Positions 10,601 to 18,212 are shown, numbered from the stretch's first letter. The stretch: 64,000 nt of DNA from Cohnella silvisoli (GCF_021190915.1 NZ_JAIOAP010000014.1:62001-126000); one strand, 5' to 3'. Made by a program: numbers and translations. The notes: generated by a model from the sequence alone, not told the origin.

Positions 10601-10730
10601 GTAAATCCAATTGGCCATTAACGGCTTCGACATGAAGAGGAGAGGTTTGAAGTTGAAACCACAGCAGACGGATACCTGTCAGAACGAGCACGAACAAACC
10701 GATAATGGCAACTATTTTTCTTTTAGTCAT
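7644..10730 (-). CDS. Hybrid sensor histidine kinase/response regulator, 7TMR-DISM type
   Basis: Complete 1028-aa paralogue of the kinase at the left edge. Order: N-terminal membrane anchor (about 8-26), extracellular jelly-roll-like domain (about 40-195), seven-helix 7TMR-DISM-like region (about 205-400), HisKA with NTSHELRNPLHG (His439), HATPase with GLGLGLAISKHL, a receiver with Asp750 in IITDVMMPHMSG, and a second LytS/YehU-type kinase core with QPHFLFNTLNS (His841) plus a C-terminal ATPase domain. It thus joins two kinase modules of different families in one chain. No separate output regulator gene is adjacent. The target pathway cannot be read from the sequence. Confidence 0.92.
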   Translation of the reverse strand: MTKRKIVAIIGLFVLVLTGIRLLWFQLQTSPLHVEAVNGQLDLRGWDRHSSPMLSLNGQWEFYPYKLVAQTSNDGGVLDSGTQIARVPGSWTKDLSQKNNSTFGYGSYRLRILVEPNSKEPYNIRVPGISSSSALFVNGQLLAQSGQPADRAEAYTGGNVPYSTSFTTDRSVIDIVIHVANYDDHVMGGMMQPIKFGTEAAMDRAYWFSIGTQLTVCFILLMHAIYALILYVIGARQKALLYFSLSNISAIMTILIDDDRILPAWFPVNYEWTYKLYYLSFLGAAVSILQYTKHLLPSFSILKGARWYVALCGLYALFVLFLPTRLLSYTDLVHTLIVFIPYIIVPTLMVLATRRGIPDAIYLLLGVTGITVNMIWGVIKNTGWIESGYYPIDMIAAFIAFALFWFKRYFRTSAQTAKLAEQLQAADKLKDEFLVNTSHELRNPLHGILNIAQTVLDSDSPYDDDRNRTHMKLLVSVGKRMSYMLNDLLDLTRFKENRVRLHPTSLQVQTVASGVLDMIRFMTEGKPIQLINNIPSTLPPVLADENRLIQIIFNLLHNAVKFTNEGQIMIDAFTEDGKVFIQISDTGIGMDEETQSRIFQPYEQGDVETTASITGLGLGLAISKHLVELHQGTLTVSSKPTRGSVFTFSMPISDSAAPIADGFIAQPLASFTASEIASANEAVTSGRPELVPANANKDRPHILAIDDDPVNLSVLISVLSLENYDIVTATSGSEALSLLDAKVWDLIITDVMMPHMSGYEVAQAVRTRFSHSELPILLLTARNRAEDIEAGFLSGANDYVTKPVDALELRSRVRALTEVTRAVREQMRMEGAWLQAQIQPHFLFNTLNSLAALSAIDIGRMRKLLLVFGDYLRASFDFHNSERFVPLSKELELVRAYLYIEKERFEDRIEVIWEVDDDLQLYIPPLSIQPLVENAVRHGILMRARGGKIHIRITEFEGYVQISVQDDGIGMDGETLHQVLHKQAEAVGRGAGIGLINTDRRLKQLYGEGLQIHSSPGEGTLISFAARK

Positions 10731-10768
10731 AATAAACCTTATAATTCGTCAATAATTGCTATATTCCT

Positions 10769-11356
10769 TTAATTTCGTCTTAACCCGTAGAAGAACAACT
10801 CCACCCATTGATCTATACTCCGAGTTGCATGTTCTTGATTCGACGATTCCAAATACCGGCCCATCTCATTCTTGAACATTGTGAAGTACATCATAGTCAA
10901 CTCTTCTGTCTGATCTTTATGAATATAACCCTCTTGCTTCCCCGTCGCGACAAACTTCATAAAAAAGGGTAAGACCTTCTGCTCGTTGTACCTTTCCATC
11001 ATTTGCATCAACCCGCTAACCTCAGAGGATGGATCTTTCTGAAATTCATCCGATAAGATCTTTAAGTTTTTGGCCTCGCTCAGCATGATTTCCTTGGTCT
11101 TCTCAGGAAAGGAAAGCCCTGAATCAAGAATGTTCCCATACTGCTCCAACTGTTTGTCCATCCAATTCATTAGCATATCGGAATACAGTTGTTCTTTAGT
11201 ACCAAAGTAGTTATAAATGGTCGCAGGAGAAACCTTCGCTTTGTGAGCGATCTCATTCACACTGACTTTCTGAAATCCGTGTTGGGAAAATAGCTGAAAG
11301 GAAACGCTGTAAATTTGCTCGGTTTTTTTCTGTTTCCGTCGTTCGAAGCCGTTCAT
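10769..11356 (-). CDS. TetR/AcrR family transcriptional regulator
   Basis: 195 aa. The N-terminal helix-turn-helix (about residues 10-55) contains VNEIAHKAKVSPATIYNYFG, the TetR recognition-helix pattern. The C-terminal ligand domain is not assignable. I chose ATG 11356, which has GAGGTG 6 bp upstream; a GTG at 11365 is the alternative. It is divergent from the membrane protein/GNAT pair at 11543-12750, which it probably represses (inference from arrangement). Its opening NGFERRKQ resembles NGFEKRAK of the TetR at 17460, so the two belong to one subfamily. Confidence 0.85.
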   Translation of the reverse strand: MNGFERRKQKKTEQIYSVSFQLFSQHGFQKVSVNEIAHKAKVSPATIYNYFGTKEQLYSDMLMNWMDKQLEQYGNILDSGLSFPEKTKEIMLSEAKNLKILSDEFQKDPSSEVSGLMQMMERYNEQKVLPFFMKFVATGKQEGYIHKDQTEELTMMYFTMFKNEMGRYLESSNQEHATRSIDQWVELFFYGLRRN

Positions 11357-11542
11357 CTCCTTCACCTCACCTGTAGTTTAGCTCAAGTTTTAGAGTTATT
11401 CAATGAATTAAGTACAAATCTATTGATGTTTTAATTTAGTGCAGTTATAATAATTTTGTAGTGTTTGAGTGTTTTTAGTACATAATTATTAAAACCGAAA
11501 GTGATCGTTGCAAGTACCAATTGATAAAGGGAGTGTAATCAA

Positions 11543-12112
11543 ATGAAACAAATACGGATTCCATCATTTATGCATGATGTTTTTGGTGAAAGACAGCCAT
11601 TTGGATCTATTGTAGCCATACTGCTTTTTGGCGGACTGCTGACCCCTGCGTTATATTTCATATTCCCTGAGCTTACGGAAAATTTACCGTTGTGGCGCAG
11701 CGCGTTGGCATTATTATTGATTTTCGATATATTTTCAGGATGTATTGCCAATTTTTCGGCTTCAACCAGCAACTTCTATGCGGCGCGATCGACGAATCGA
11801 CTCGTATTCATTTCGATACACTTTCATATCGTGCTTGTTGCGCTTTTATTAAATACGGATATTTGGTATTCGATAGGAGTGTGGGCATATACGATCGCTG
11901 GAGCATTTATCGTGAATGCGCTTATCGGCAAACATTCTCAGCTATTCGTTGCAGGCTTGCTCCTAAGTGTTGGACTGGGCTGCACACCTATGCTGACCGA
12001 TATGAAGCCTTATATGTTGATCATCTGCTCATTATTTATGCTTAAAGTGTTATTTAGCTTCGCCGTTGATCATTATGGTAAAGCAATAAACAATACTAGT
12101 GAAGAAGCATGA
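11543..12112 (+). CDS. Integral membrane protein, unknown function
   Basis: 189 aa with about six hydrophobic segments (near residues 22-40, 50-68, 82-102, 106-124, 130-148, 152-170). A start ATG with AAAGGGAGTG upstream supports the call. I do not recognise a family with confidence. Its last codons overlap the start of the GNAT gene by 4 bp, so the two are co-translated, and both lie divergent from a TetR regulator. This layout is common for stress-responsive or toxic-compound resistance loci, but no substrate can be inferred. Confidence 0.7.
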   Translation: MKQIRIPSFMHDVFGERQPFGSIVAILLFGGLLTPALYFIFPELTENLPLWRSALALLLIFDIFSGCIANFSASTSNFYAARSTNRLVFISIHFHIVLVALLLNTDIWYSIGVWAYTIAGAFIVNALIGKHSQLFVAGLLLSVGLGCTPMLTDMKPYMLIICSLFMLKVLFSFAVDHYGKAINNTSEEA

Positions 12113-12750
12113 GAACTTCGTATAGAGTATCTAAGCTAACCAAGTCGGATAAGTCCATATTCGTGTCGCTCATGAGCGAGGCATTTGCCAGAGATCCCTT
12201 ATTCCTGCATTTATTCGGCGATCCGGAGCTAGATAGCAAAGCGAGAAACAGCGTGACGGCTTTCGTATCCTTTATGTTTGATAAAAGCTTTCTGCTCCAT
12301 GAAGAGGTGTGGGGTTCTTTTGAAAATGAAAAATTGCTAGGGGCCTACATTGTGGAGAAACCGCACGCAAGCAAGCTTCAGAATATGATAGGAGGATTGT
12401 TGCTAATCGGGAGGCTGATTCCTTTGTTTTTTCTAATGTCGGGAAAAACTTTGAGTCGTCTTAATTCCTATATGCGAATCACAAGATCCGCCGCTCCCCC
12501 ATTGCCGCATCACTACCTCATCATGATTGGAGTAAAGCCGGACGCTCAGGGCAAGGGAATCGGTAAATCCCTGCTCCAGCACCTGTTGAATACGACAGAT
12601 GCGGACAAGAAATCACAAGGGGTCGCGCTGGATACGGAAAATATACAAAATGTAAATTTGTATCGGAGATTTGGATTTACTTTAAGCAGCGAAACACGAT
12701 TCGATAACTTGCCTGTGTATTGTATGTTCTATCAAAAGGAACTGCATTAA
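12109..12750 (+). CDS. GNAT family N-acetyltransferase
   Basis: 213 aa. The acetyl-CoA binding motif is visible in IGVKPDAQGKGIGKSLLQHLL (about residues 142-162; the Q-G-K-G-I-G core), followed by the late GNAT segment NVNLYRRFGFTLSSETRF. It starts inside the last codons of the upstream membrane protein gene (ATGA overlap), so the two form an operon. The substrate is unknown. The length fits the MarR/TetR-linked small-molecule acetyltransferases. Confidence 0.86.
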   Translation: MRTSYRVSKLTKSDKSIFVSLMSEAFARDPLFLHLFGDPELDSKARNSVTAFVSFMFDKSFLLHEEVWGSFENEKLLGAYIVEKPHASKLQNMIGGLLLIGRLIPLFFLMSGKTLSRLNSYMRITRSAAPPLPHHYLIMIGVKPDAQGKGIGKSLLQHLLNTTDADKKSQGVALDTENIQNVNLYRRFGFTLSSETRFDNLPVYCMFYQKELH

Positions 12751-12884
12751 CTCGACAAAAATCAAGCCCTTTCACTCCGTATAGGTAAGTGGGCTATGAG
12801 GTTTTGTGCAATTCTATAAGACTAGAATAGGTGAGCATATGCAGAATTAGCGCGAAGTCCTATAGAACGAATCTTAGGCCATCG

Positions 12885-12958
12885 CCATAGTCGGATAATC
12901 CGACTATGGGCAGGAGATGTTTGGGGTTGTTCTCGTAATAGTCGGTTTATCCGACTAT
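12885..12958. repeat. Pair of 21-25 bp palindromes in direct repeat
   Basis: A perfect palindrome CCATAGTCGGAT-A-ATCCGACTATGG spans 12885-12909. A second copy, ATAGTCGG-TTTAT-CCGACTAT, lies at 12938-12958. The sequence after each (GGGCAG.AG.TGTTTGG.GTTGT) is also repeated, giving a period of 51 bp. It lies downstream of the GNAT gene and could act as paired hairpins in RNA. Confidence 0.8.
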
Positions 12959-12996
12959 GGGCAGAGAGTGTTTGGCGTTGTGCGGGACGTGGAGTA

Positions 12997-13055
12997 TTTG
13001 GGTGGTTTGGGTGGTTTGGGTGGTTTGGGTGGTTTGGGTGGTTTGGGTGGTTTGG
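12997..13055. repeat. 9-bp minisatellite, six perfect units
   Basis: Six perfect head-to-tail copies of TTTGGGTGG (12997-13050) plus a partial seventh. One strand is G-rich with regularly spaced GGG and GG runs. It lies in the non-coding gap between convergent genes. Translations through it (Pro-Lys-Pro or Asn-His-Pro repeats) have no coding support. Confidence 0.9.
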
Positions 13056-13133
13056 AGTCCTCAGTTCTGGCAGATTTGATTGGAATGGCGTTATAATCCG
13101 GGCTTCCTTCTCCAATTCCACTGCGATATGGTG

Positions 13134-13336
13134 CCAAGGCCAAAAAACTGCCTTCATCACCTTGAATCGCAGAGTTGGGACTTCACCAAGGCCAAAAAAC
13201 TACCCTCACCACCTTGAACCGCAGTATCGGGATTTCGCCAAGGCCAAAAAACTGCCCTCATCACATTGAATCGCAGCGTTGCGACTTCGCCAAGGCCAAA
13301 AAACTGCCCTCATCACTTTGAACCGCAGCGTTACGT
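13134..13336. repeat. 52-bp tandem repeat, about 3.9 copies
   Basis: Units beginning CCAAGGCCAAAAAACTGCC start at 13134, 13186, 13238 and 13290, an exact 52-bp period. The last unit runs to about 13336. Copies differ by scattered substitutions. The whole unit is repeated, with no unique spacers. The repeat stops about 70 bp before the end of the MFS gene on the opposite strand. Confidence 0.9.
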
Positions 13337-13408
13337 TCAAAAAGGCGCCCGAGCCCCCCCGTATGCGAGGAGTCTTGGACGCCGTAAGCCATTTTTCCAA
13401 TCGGCGTA

Positions 13409-14581
13409 CTATTCAACAACTTTTTTGGATGCGAATACAAAATAAACGAAGAACACGCTGCAAATGAAGGCAATGAACCCATATCCACCGAAAATATCAA
13501 ATCTCGATGAGAAGAAACCAAAGCCCAAGCCTATTATCATAAGTACTGCATTTTCTCCCAAAGATTGAAACGAATCCATCGTCGCTCTCATGGAGGAATC
13601 AATTCTATGATGCAAATATCCGGTTGTAATCGGTTCGATTACGCCTGCAAACAATCCGATTAGAAAAATCGCCGCCAACCCGGTATAGTCTTTAACTAAC
13701 GATATATAGATGAACCCTGCGGCAATTACAGCGGTCACTCCCGACAGCAAAGTCCTGTAGCTGAACCAGCCTTTCATCGCATGCGCAAGCATGTTCCCTG
13801 GAAGTCCCAACAACATAAATGCTGCGGAAAACAACCCAAAATAGACCACCGGAATGTCCAGTCTCTCTAAATAAAGCTGCCAGAACTCATAGATGAAACT
13901 CAAGGACGCACCCGTAACCATGCCTGATAGCAACAAAAGGGAAACTCCCCGGTTTTTTCTAAAAAAGAGCAATGAAGCTCTTATATATTCTTTAATCTCT
14001 ATCGGCTCATCGGTATTGCTTTTAACGGAAGGTTCAACGAGCATTAACGATAGGCATAAAGAAACAAGCATGCTGACCAAGGATATCCAATAATTCAACT
14101 CGAAATCAAACCGGCTAGCCAGAAGACTCCCGCATAAGGCGGCTATTATGGCTGACGCGAAATCGAACACATTCAAGCGGCCCAGAACTTTTTCAAAAAA
14201 CTGTTCCTTACCGCTTAGCCGTAATGAATCATAAAGCAATGCATTTTCCGACCCGCTGGTTGCTGATCTAGCAATGCCCGCCAGGAAAATCGCTGCGGAA
14301 AAGTGCCAGAACTCCGTCGCAAACAACAATATAAGGAACATGTAACACCACAAAACAGCGCTTAGCACCATCATTTTCTTCCGGCTCCAGTTGTCGGCAA
14401 TGATTCCTGTAGGAACCTCAAGTAAAACAATAGTTATCGCATAAATAATTTCCGTATATACGACCATCTGGATCGTCATGCCCCGCTGTTCCCAAAACAA
14501 CCTTTCAATTACATAGGCGGGTACTAGGCTGTGAAAGAACCGGATGGCATACAGTTTCCATATATTGTCCATATTCTTCAT
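13409..14581 (-). CDS. MFS transporter
   Basis: 390 aa, with hydrophobic segments throughout consistent with 12 membrane helices. The loop between helices 2 and 3 reads GIIADNWSRKKMM, a variant of the MFS signature (G-x-x-x-D-x-x-x-R-K). I chose ATG 14581, preceded by GGGAGGAG at 9 bp, over an upstream frame extension. The substrate is unknown. It converges on the GNAT operon, with the repeat island between. Sequence in the gene is richer in A+T than in the 1-10 kb block. Confidence 0.88.
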   Translation of the reverse strand: MKNMDNIWKLYAIRFFHSLVPAYVIERLFWEQRGMTIQMVVYTEIIYAITIVLLEVPTGIIADNWSRKKMMVLSAVLWCYMFLILLFATEFWHFSAAIFLAGIARSATSGSENALLYDSLRLSGKEQFFEKVLGRLNVFDFASAIIAALCGSLLASRFDFELNYWISLVSMLVSLCLSLMLVEPSVKSNTDEPIEIKEYIRASLLFFRKNRGVSLLLLSGMVTGASLSFIYEFWQLYLERLDIPVVYFGLFSAAFMLLGLPGNMLAHAMKGWFSYRTLLSGVTAVIAAGFIYISLVKDYTGLAAIFLIGLFAGVIEPITTGYLHHRIDSSMRATMDSFQSLGENAVLMIIGLGFGFFSSRFDIFGGYGFIAFICSVFFVYFVFASKKVVE

Positions 14582-14733
14582 GATTAACAAGCTCCTCCCG
14601 TTTCTGATTGCAACGTGCGCAACCACAAAACGGAGGACCTCGTGGACCAATCGGCTTTAAGGCTTAGCAGGGAGGACGAGCGAATCTCATGTCAACATCT
14701 CCTTGGTTTCGATGTAATGGATTTCATCTATCA

Positions 14734-15297
14734 TTATTCTCTGTAGTCCTCGACGATGACATCTATTGCCCCTGTCTCCGGGTCCATAACAAATCCATGA
14801 ACAGGGATCGCTTGCGGAAAAAGCGGATGCCTGCGGATCATCTTAACGCTGTGCATAACGCCTTCCTCAGCGCTGTCGAAACCGCGTAAAAACTTATCCA
14901 TGCGAATACCGGCGTTTTCAAGTGTCTCTATCGCTAACGGATCGATGCCATGCTCGGCGAACTTGCTGACCATTTTCATCGGATCGATCTCTGTCATGCC
15001 GCAGCCGAGGTGGCCGATCACAATAACTTCGCGCGCTTCCAGTTCATACACCGCTACCAAAATACTGCGCATAGCGCTGCCGAAAGGCTGAGTTAATATT
15101 GCGCCGGCATTTTTAATGAACTTAGCGTCGCCGTTCTTAAAGCCCAATGCCTTCGGAAGAAGTTCGCTTAGCCGGGCATCCATGCAAGTCAATATCGCTA
15201 CCTTTTTATCCGGGTACTTGTCCGTTAAATAGTCCTCATACTTCTTCTCTTCTACGAATTTCTTATTAAGCTCCAGTAAACTCGGAACGATAGACAT
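14734..15297 (-). CDS. Beta-class carbonic anhydrase
   Basis: 187 aa; interconverts CO2 and bicarbonate with a Zn ion. Zinc ligands and the gate residue are visible: Cys38 and Asp40 in LTCMDARL, and His96 and Cys99 in IGHLGCGM. The N-terminal helix and the NAG motif after FIKNAG match the compact beta-CA type common in Bacillota. I chose ATG 15297 because GAGGAGGTC lies 6 bp upstream; a longer in-frame extension to 15351 has no such signal. It appears monocistronic and cytosolic. Confidence 0.93.
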   Translation of the reverse strand: MSIVPSLLELNKKFVEEKKYEDYLTDKYPDKKVAILTCMDARLSELLPKALGFKNGDAKFIKNAGAILTQPFGSAMRSILVAVYELEAREVIVIGHLGCGMTEIDPMKMVSKFAEHGIDPLAIETLENAGIRMDKFLRGFDSAEEGVMHSVKMIRRHPLFPQAIPVHGFVMDPETGAIDVIVEDYRE

Positions 15298-15625
15298 AAC
15301 CGTGACCTCCTCGCATGACGCGACTTTCCCAGCAATTAAGTCTATCATCAAAATGATACGGATAGCAAAAATCCAAAAAGCGGATTAGCCTATTTTATTG
15401 GAACATTTTCACCCCTGCACCATTAGCTCGACCAATTCAATGTCATAACTGAATTCCCCGTTTCTTGCTGAAACGAATTCCCCTAGAAAAGAGCTAGCAA
15501 CTGGCTGGAAAACGGAAGTAAGGCAAATTGTACCCTTTATAAAAGACCCGCTCCACGTCATTTTCGACGCGAGGCGAGTCTCTTACAACATTTTCTCTTT
15601 GGAGTATATTCGCATCTCAACAGTA

Positions 15626-15862
15626 TCAATCACAAAACCATCTGGTGAATACAATCTCTGTACCGCCTAACCCGTGCAATATTGCAGTTTGATCTGATCC
15701 TTCTGGTCGAACTCCAATCCCAGATACAATATCTGCATCAAAGATAGTCCCCGCAGATCCGGTATCCAATAAAACTCTATCTAAATGAAGCTTATGTCCG
15801 CTATAAACAATGTCTACTGAAACAATAGGAAGATCACAGAGTAACCCGAGCTCTATCCCCAT
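15626..15862 (-). CDS. Retropepsin-like aspartic protease domain protein, probably truncated
   Basis: 78 aa. The catalytic motif LLDTGSAGTIFDADI (Asp-Thr-Gly plus flap-side residues) identifies a retropepsin-like fold as found in small bacterial aspartyl proteases. Family members are usually about 120-140 aa; here the protein stops soon after GLGGTEIVFT. After a one-base change of frame the DNA continues with an open stretch reading DGFVIDTVEMRIYSKEKML before a stop at about 15585, so a frameshift may have removed the normal C-terminus. It overlaps the upstream gene at 15853 by 10 bp. Confidence 0.6.
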   Translation of the reverse strand: MGIELGLLCDLPIVSVDIVYSGHKLHLDRVLLDTGSAGTIFDADIVSGIGVRPEGSDQTAILHGLGGTEIVFTRWFCD

Positions 15863-16110
15863 CTCTTAAAACCGACCCATTTCTCTTCAATCTTCAGATC
15901 GGCACGTGAGGTATGCAGAAAGTAAATTTCCTTTGACGGCTCATTGCGATGGAGTTCTTTGTATCTTTGCATAGCTTCCAATGAATCATCATATCGATCA
16001 ATGATCGTTACTTCCTCCACACATCGAAATCCTTCTTGAGAAAAAGCATCTGTAGCCTCAAATACGACCCACTTATCAGGGAACTTCTCACGAACTTCTT
16101 CCCATTGCAC
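15853..16110 (-). CDS. Conserved hypothetical protein
   Basis: 85 aa, soluble, rich in charged and aromatic residues; opens MQWEEVREKFPDKWVVFEA and ends KWVGFKRWG. GGAGGTG lies 12 bp before the ATG. It is translationally coupled to the retropepsin-like gene (10-bp overlap), a pairing I associate with Bacillota genomes. No catalytic motif is visible and no function is assigned. Confidence 0.65.
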   Translation of the reverse strand: MQWEEVREKFPDKWVVFEATDAFSQEGFRCVEEVTIIDRYDDSLEAMQRYKELHRNEPSKEIYFLHTSRADLKIEEKWVGFKRWG

Positions 16111-16190
16111 AGCTTGTCACCTCCGTACAATTTGTTTCAATTATACCATGATTGTTCATTGTAAAAAGAACTTGGAATATTGAGTAGCCT

Positions 16191-16284
16191 TTAACGATTT
16201 ATTATTTTGAAATAGCGATACACTTTATTTAATCTCTCGTCATGTCTTCCCTTCGGGCTTTCCATTTTCCCGAATTCAAATTTC
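16191..16284 (-). pseudogene. Duplicated 3' fragment of an NAD(P)H quinone oxidoreductase gene
   Basis: Reverse-strand translation gives FGKMESPKGRHDERLNKVY and RYFKIINR before TAA. This matches the last 30 or so residues of the intact quinone reductase at 20745-21332 with few changes. Nothing before these codons belongs to that gene; the homology stops where an SDR gene tail begins. It is a remnant left by recombination. Confidence 0.85.
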
Positions 16285-16344
16285 TTATACAAACCCGCCA
16301 TTAACACGAAGGGTCTGACCGGTAACCCCCTGCGATTCAGTTAC
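16285..16344 (-). pseudogene. Short-chain dehydrogenase C-terminal remnant
   Basis: The reverse strand encodes VTESQGVTGQTLRVNGGFV followed by TAA, the typical C-terminus of an SDR (GQ-x-L-R-V-N-G-G). Upstream codons do not continue an SDR. The stop abuts the quinone reductase fragment. The last 19 bp (GGCGGGTTTGTATAAGAAA on the minus strand) recur at 17384-17402. Confidence 0.75.
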
Positions 16345-16421
16345 CACTCATCAGGTACAACCTGCAAAACGTGCAGGTGTTTCATTCTCGACCTTATGGG
16401 GCAGCCCCTTTCAAAGATTGT

Positions 16422-17069
16422 TTATCGACTTTCAATACTCTTGGCAATCATAAATTGAGCTGCATAATAAGTGATCATAACGCCGTATCCGGCCCCCGCA
16501 ATGGGGGAAACGAACATATTCCAGGCCAATAAGGAATCGGACACGAAGAACACGATGGCGCCTGCAACGGCGATTCGGCTGCCGCTGATCACAGCACTCC
16601 AAATCATACTAGATATGACAATGACATAAACAAGCACGGGAAGCCATAGTCCTGTATCTCCCCCATTATAGATACCTTTGTGCAGTCCCGATAGCAGCCA
16701 CACGGAATATACTGAGATCGGGATCAATGCTATCAGGCGATAGAAGGACAAACCTTGCCACCTTGTCACGAACGCCGCGAAATACACCACATGTGCGAAC
16801 AAGAAGGAACTCAGCCCAAGCACAAACCATTTGTCTCCGGCTAACAATAAGAAACAGTCGCCTATGGCTGAAAGAAGCAGCCCTGCGATAACCAGATTGC
16901 GGTACGTTTTGGCGACATCGCGCATCGTTGCGACCAATCCAATAATAAGCAGAATAGTTCCCGGCTTCAATATCCAGCGCATCATCGTATTTCCTTCTGC
17001 CATAACAAGTAAATACCCCGCCCCAGACAGAACAATTGCGGCTAATAATAGCTTTCGCTCTCGGCTCAT
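16422..17069 (-). CDS. YhhN family membrane protein (lysoplasmalogenase-like)
   Basis: 215 aa and mostly hydrophobic, about eight helices. Family markers are visible: LLLSAIGDCFLLL, LGLSSFLFAHVVYF, and GAIVFFVSDSLLAWN. Eukaryotic TMEM86 members hydrolyse lysoplasmalogen; bacterial function is less certain. I chose ATG 17069, preceded by GGAGGGG, over an upstream start at 17129. No operon partner is present; it is surrounded by gene remnants. Confidence 0.85.
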   Translation of the reverse strand: MSRERKLLLAAIVLSGAGYLLVMAEGNTMMRWILKPGTILLIIGLVATMRDVAKTYRNLVIAGLLLSAIGDCFLLLAGDKWFVLGLSSFLFAHVVYFAAFVTRWQGLSFYRLIALIPISVYSVWLLSGLHKGIYNGGDTGLWLPVLVYVIVISSMIWSAVISGSRIAVAGAIVFFVSDSLLAWNMFVSPIAGAGYGVMITYYAAQFMIAKSIESR

Positions 17070-17332
17070 CCTAGTACCCCTCCAAAAATAAATTATGAAA
17101 CGATCGCTAAGCTCCAGCTTGATTGACAATCTGATAGAAGGATATCAGAACACACTCTCAAAATTCTCCCAAATCCGTCCCGAAAACAGCTTACTTAATT
17201 TAAGTCAGCCGTTCGGACAGGAACGCTGGGTCTTCCCATCGCATTTCGCCTGTAAAGAGGAAGCCGGGAGATCACCCCCCGTCAATAATGCGCTAGTCTG
17301 CGGGGAGTTGTTGATCGTATGGAACGCCAAAG

Positions 17333-17371
17333 AAAAACGAGCCTAGAGAATTGCTTCTAAGGCTCGTTTTT
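17333..17371. terminator. Strong intrinsic terminator, usable on both strands
   Basis: Arms AAAAACGAGCCT and AGGCTCGTTTTT enclose a loop of about 15 bases. The U-run is present on either strand. It lies about 90 bp beyond the stop of the TetR gene at 17460. Confidence 0.85.
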
Positions 17372-17386
17372 CTTGTAGAAGGTTTC

Positions 17387-17413
17387 TTATACAAACCCGC
17401 CGTTTATCCGTTC
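17387..17413 (-). pseudogene. Second short-chain dehydrogenase tail remnant
   Basis: The minus strand reads ERINGGFV followed by TAA, again an SDR ending. The terminal 19 bp are shared with the remnant at 16285. Only about nine codons are recognisable. The stretch from 17070 to 17459 otherwise holds only the terminator at 17333. Confidence 0.5.
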
Positions 17414-17459
17414 CATAATGCCGGAGTACCTGTTCCGCTGCGTCTATCCGCTAAGCAGT

Positions 17460-18053
17460 TTATGATTTCCCGCAGACGCCGTAAAAGAACATATGGACCA
17501 TGCCTTGGAGAAATTTATCCATATCCGCGCTTTGTTTGGCCATTTCCAGTACCGCCTCGTACTGATTCATAAACAGTTGAATAAAAGCCAGAACGTTCTC
17601 AGTGGTAACGTCTTCCGAAATCTCGCCGCTGGCTTTCCCTTCCTCAATGATCCGAATGGTCAATGGAATAGCTCTCAACTTGTATTGCTCATCGATATAA
17701 CGAGTTAGTTCATCATCTTCGATCAATAGTTCTTTAATAAGACCGGGCGGGAAATCCCTATAGGTTTCTTTCTCCAGAAAGATAATATGCTCGATCTTTT
17801 CCTTTAACGAGTGGCCTTCGTTCATATATTCCTCGAAATCGCGAGTGGCCTTGTCGAAGTAGTTCTTGAACACATCGCGGAGCAGAGCTTCCTTGCTTCC
17901 GAAATAATTATAGATCGTGACCTGCGAAACATTAGCCATCTTGGAAATATCGGCGATTCGAATTCTCTTGGGGTCCGATGTCCGCAGCATGTTCAAGGTG
18001 GTTTTCATGATTTTCTCTTTGATTAATTTGGCCCTTTTCTCAAAACCATTCAT
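17460..18053 (-). CDS. TetR/AcrR family regulator of the adjacent ABC transporter
   Basis: 197 aa. The N-terminal helix-turn-helix contains IADISKMANVSQVTIYNYFG (about residues 37-56). The C-terminal domain is a typical ligand-sensing TetR half. I chose ATG 18053, with AGGGTG 7 bp upstream; a GTG three bases earlier is possible. It is divergent from the ABC transporter operon at 18213-19906, which it most likely represses. It terminates at the hairpin at 17333-17371. Confidence 0.87.
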   Translation of the reverse strand: MNGFEKRAKLIKEKIMKTTLNMLRTSDPKRIRIADISKMANVSQVTIYNYFGSKEALLRDVFKNYFDKATRDFEEYMNEGHSLKEKIEHIIFLEKETYRDFPPGLIKELLIEDDELTRYIDEQYKLRAIPLTIRIIEEGKASGEISEDVTTENVLAFIQLFMNQYEAVLEMAKQSADMDKFLQGMVHMFFYGVCGKS

Positions 18054-18126
18054 CACGGTTCACCCTAACTCCATAGAATATTATAAATTTTATGAAATAA
18101 TAATATAAAAATAGTTCACAAAACCA

Positions 18127-18155
18127 TTGACGAACCAGTCGGTCGGGTATAGTAT
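18127..18155 (+). promoter_or_regulatory. Promoter and probable TetR operator for the ABC transporter
   Basis: A -35 box TTGACG (18127-18132) is followed after 17 bp by TAGTAT (18150-18155). The spacer holds AACCAGTCGGTCGGG, a GTCGGTC-type sequence often seen in TetR operators. It lies about 58 bp before the ATPase start and about 74 bp before the divergent tetR start. Confidence 0.55.
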
Positions 18156-18212
18156 AACATATGAAATATGATAGTAGTTATATTTCATTTCTTTATTTAC
18201 GGAGGTGCCGGT

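Noticed and set aside
12822..13160. Proline/histidine-repeat protein on the minus strand
   Set aside because: It is a translation of the 9-bp minisatellite and palindromes, with no ribosome binding site or plausible sequence on either side.
13134..13336. CRISPR array from regularly spaced repeats
   Set aside because: The complete 52-bp unit repeats; there are no unique spacers and no cas genes nearby.
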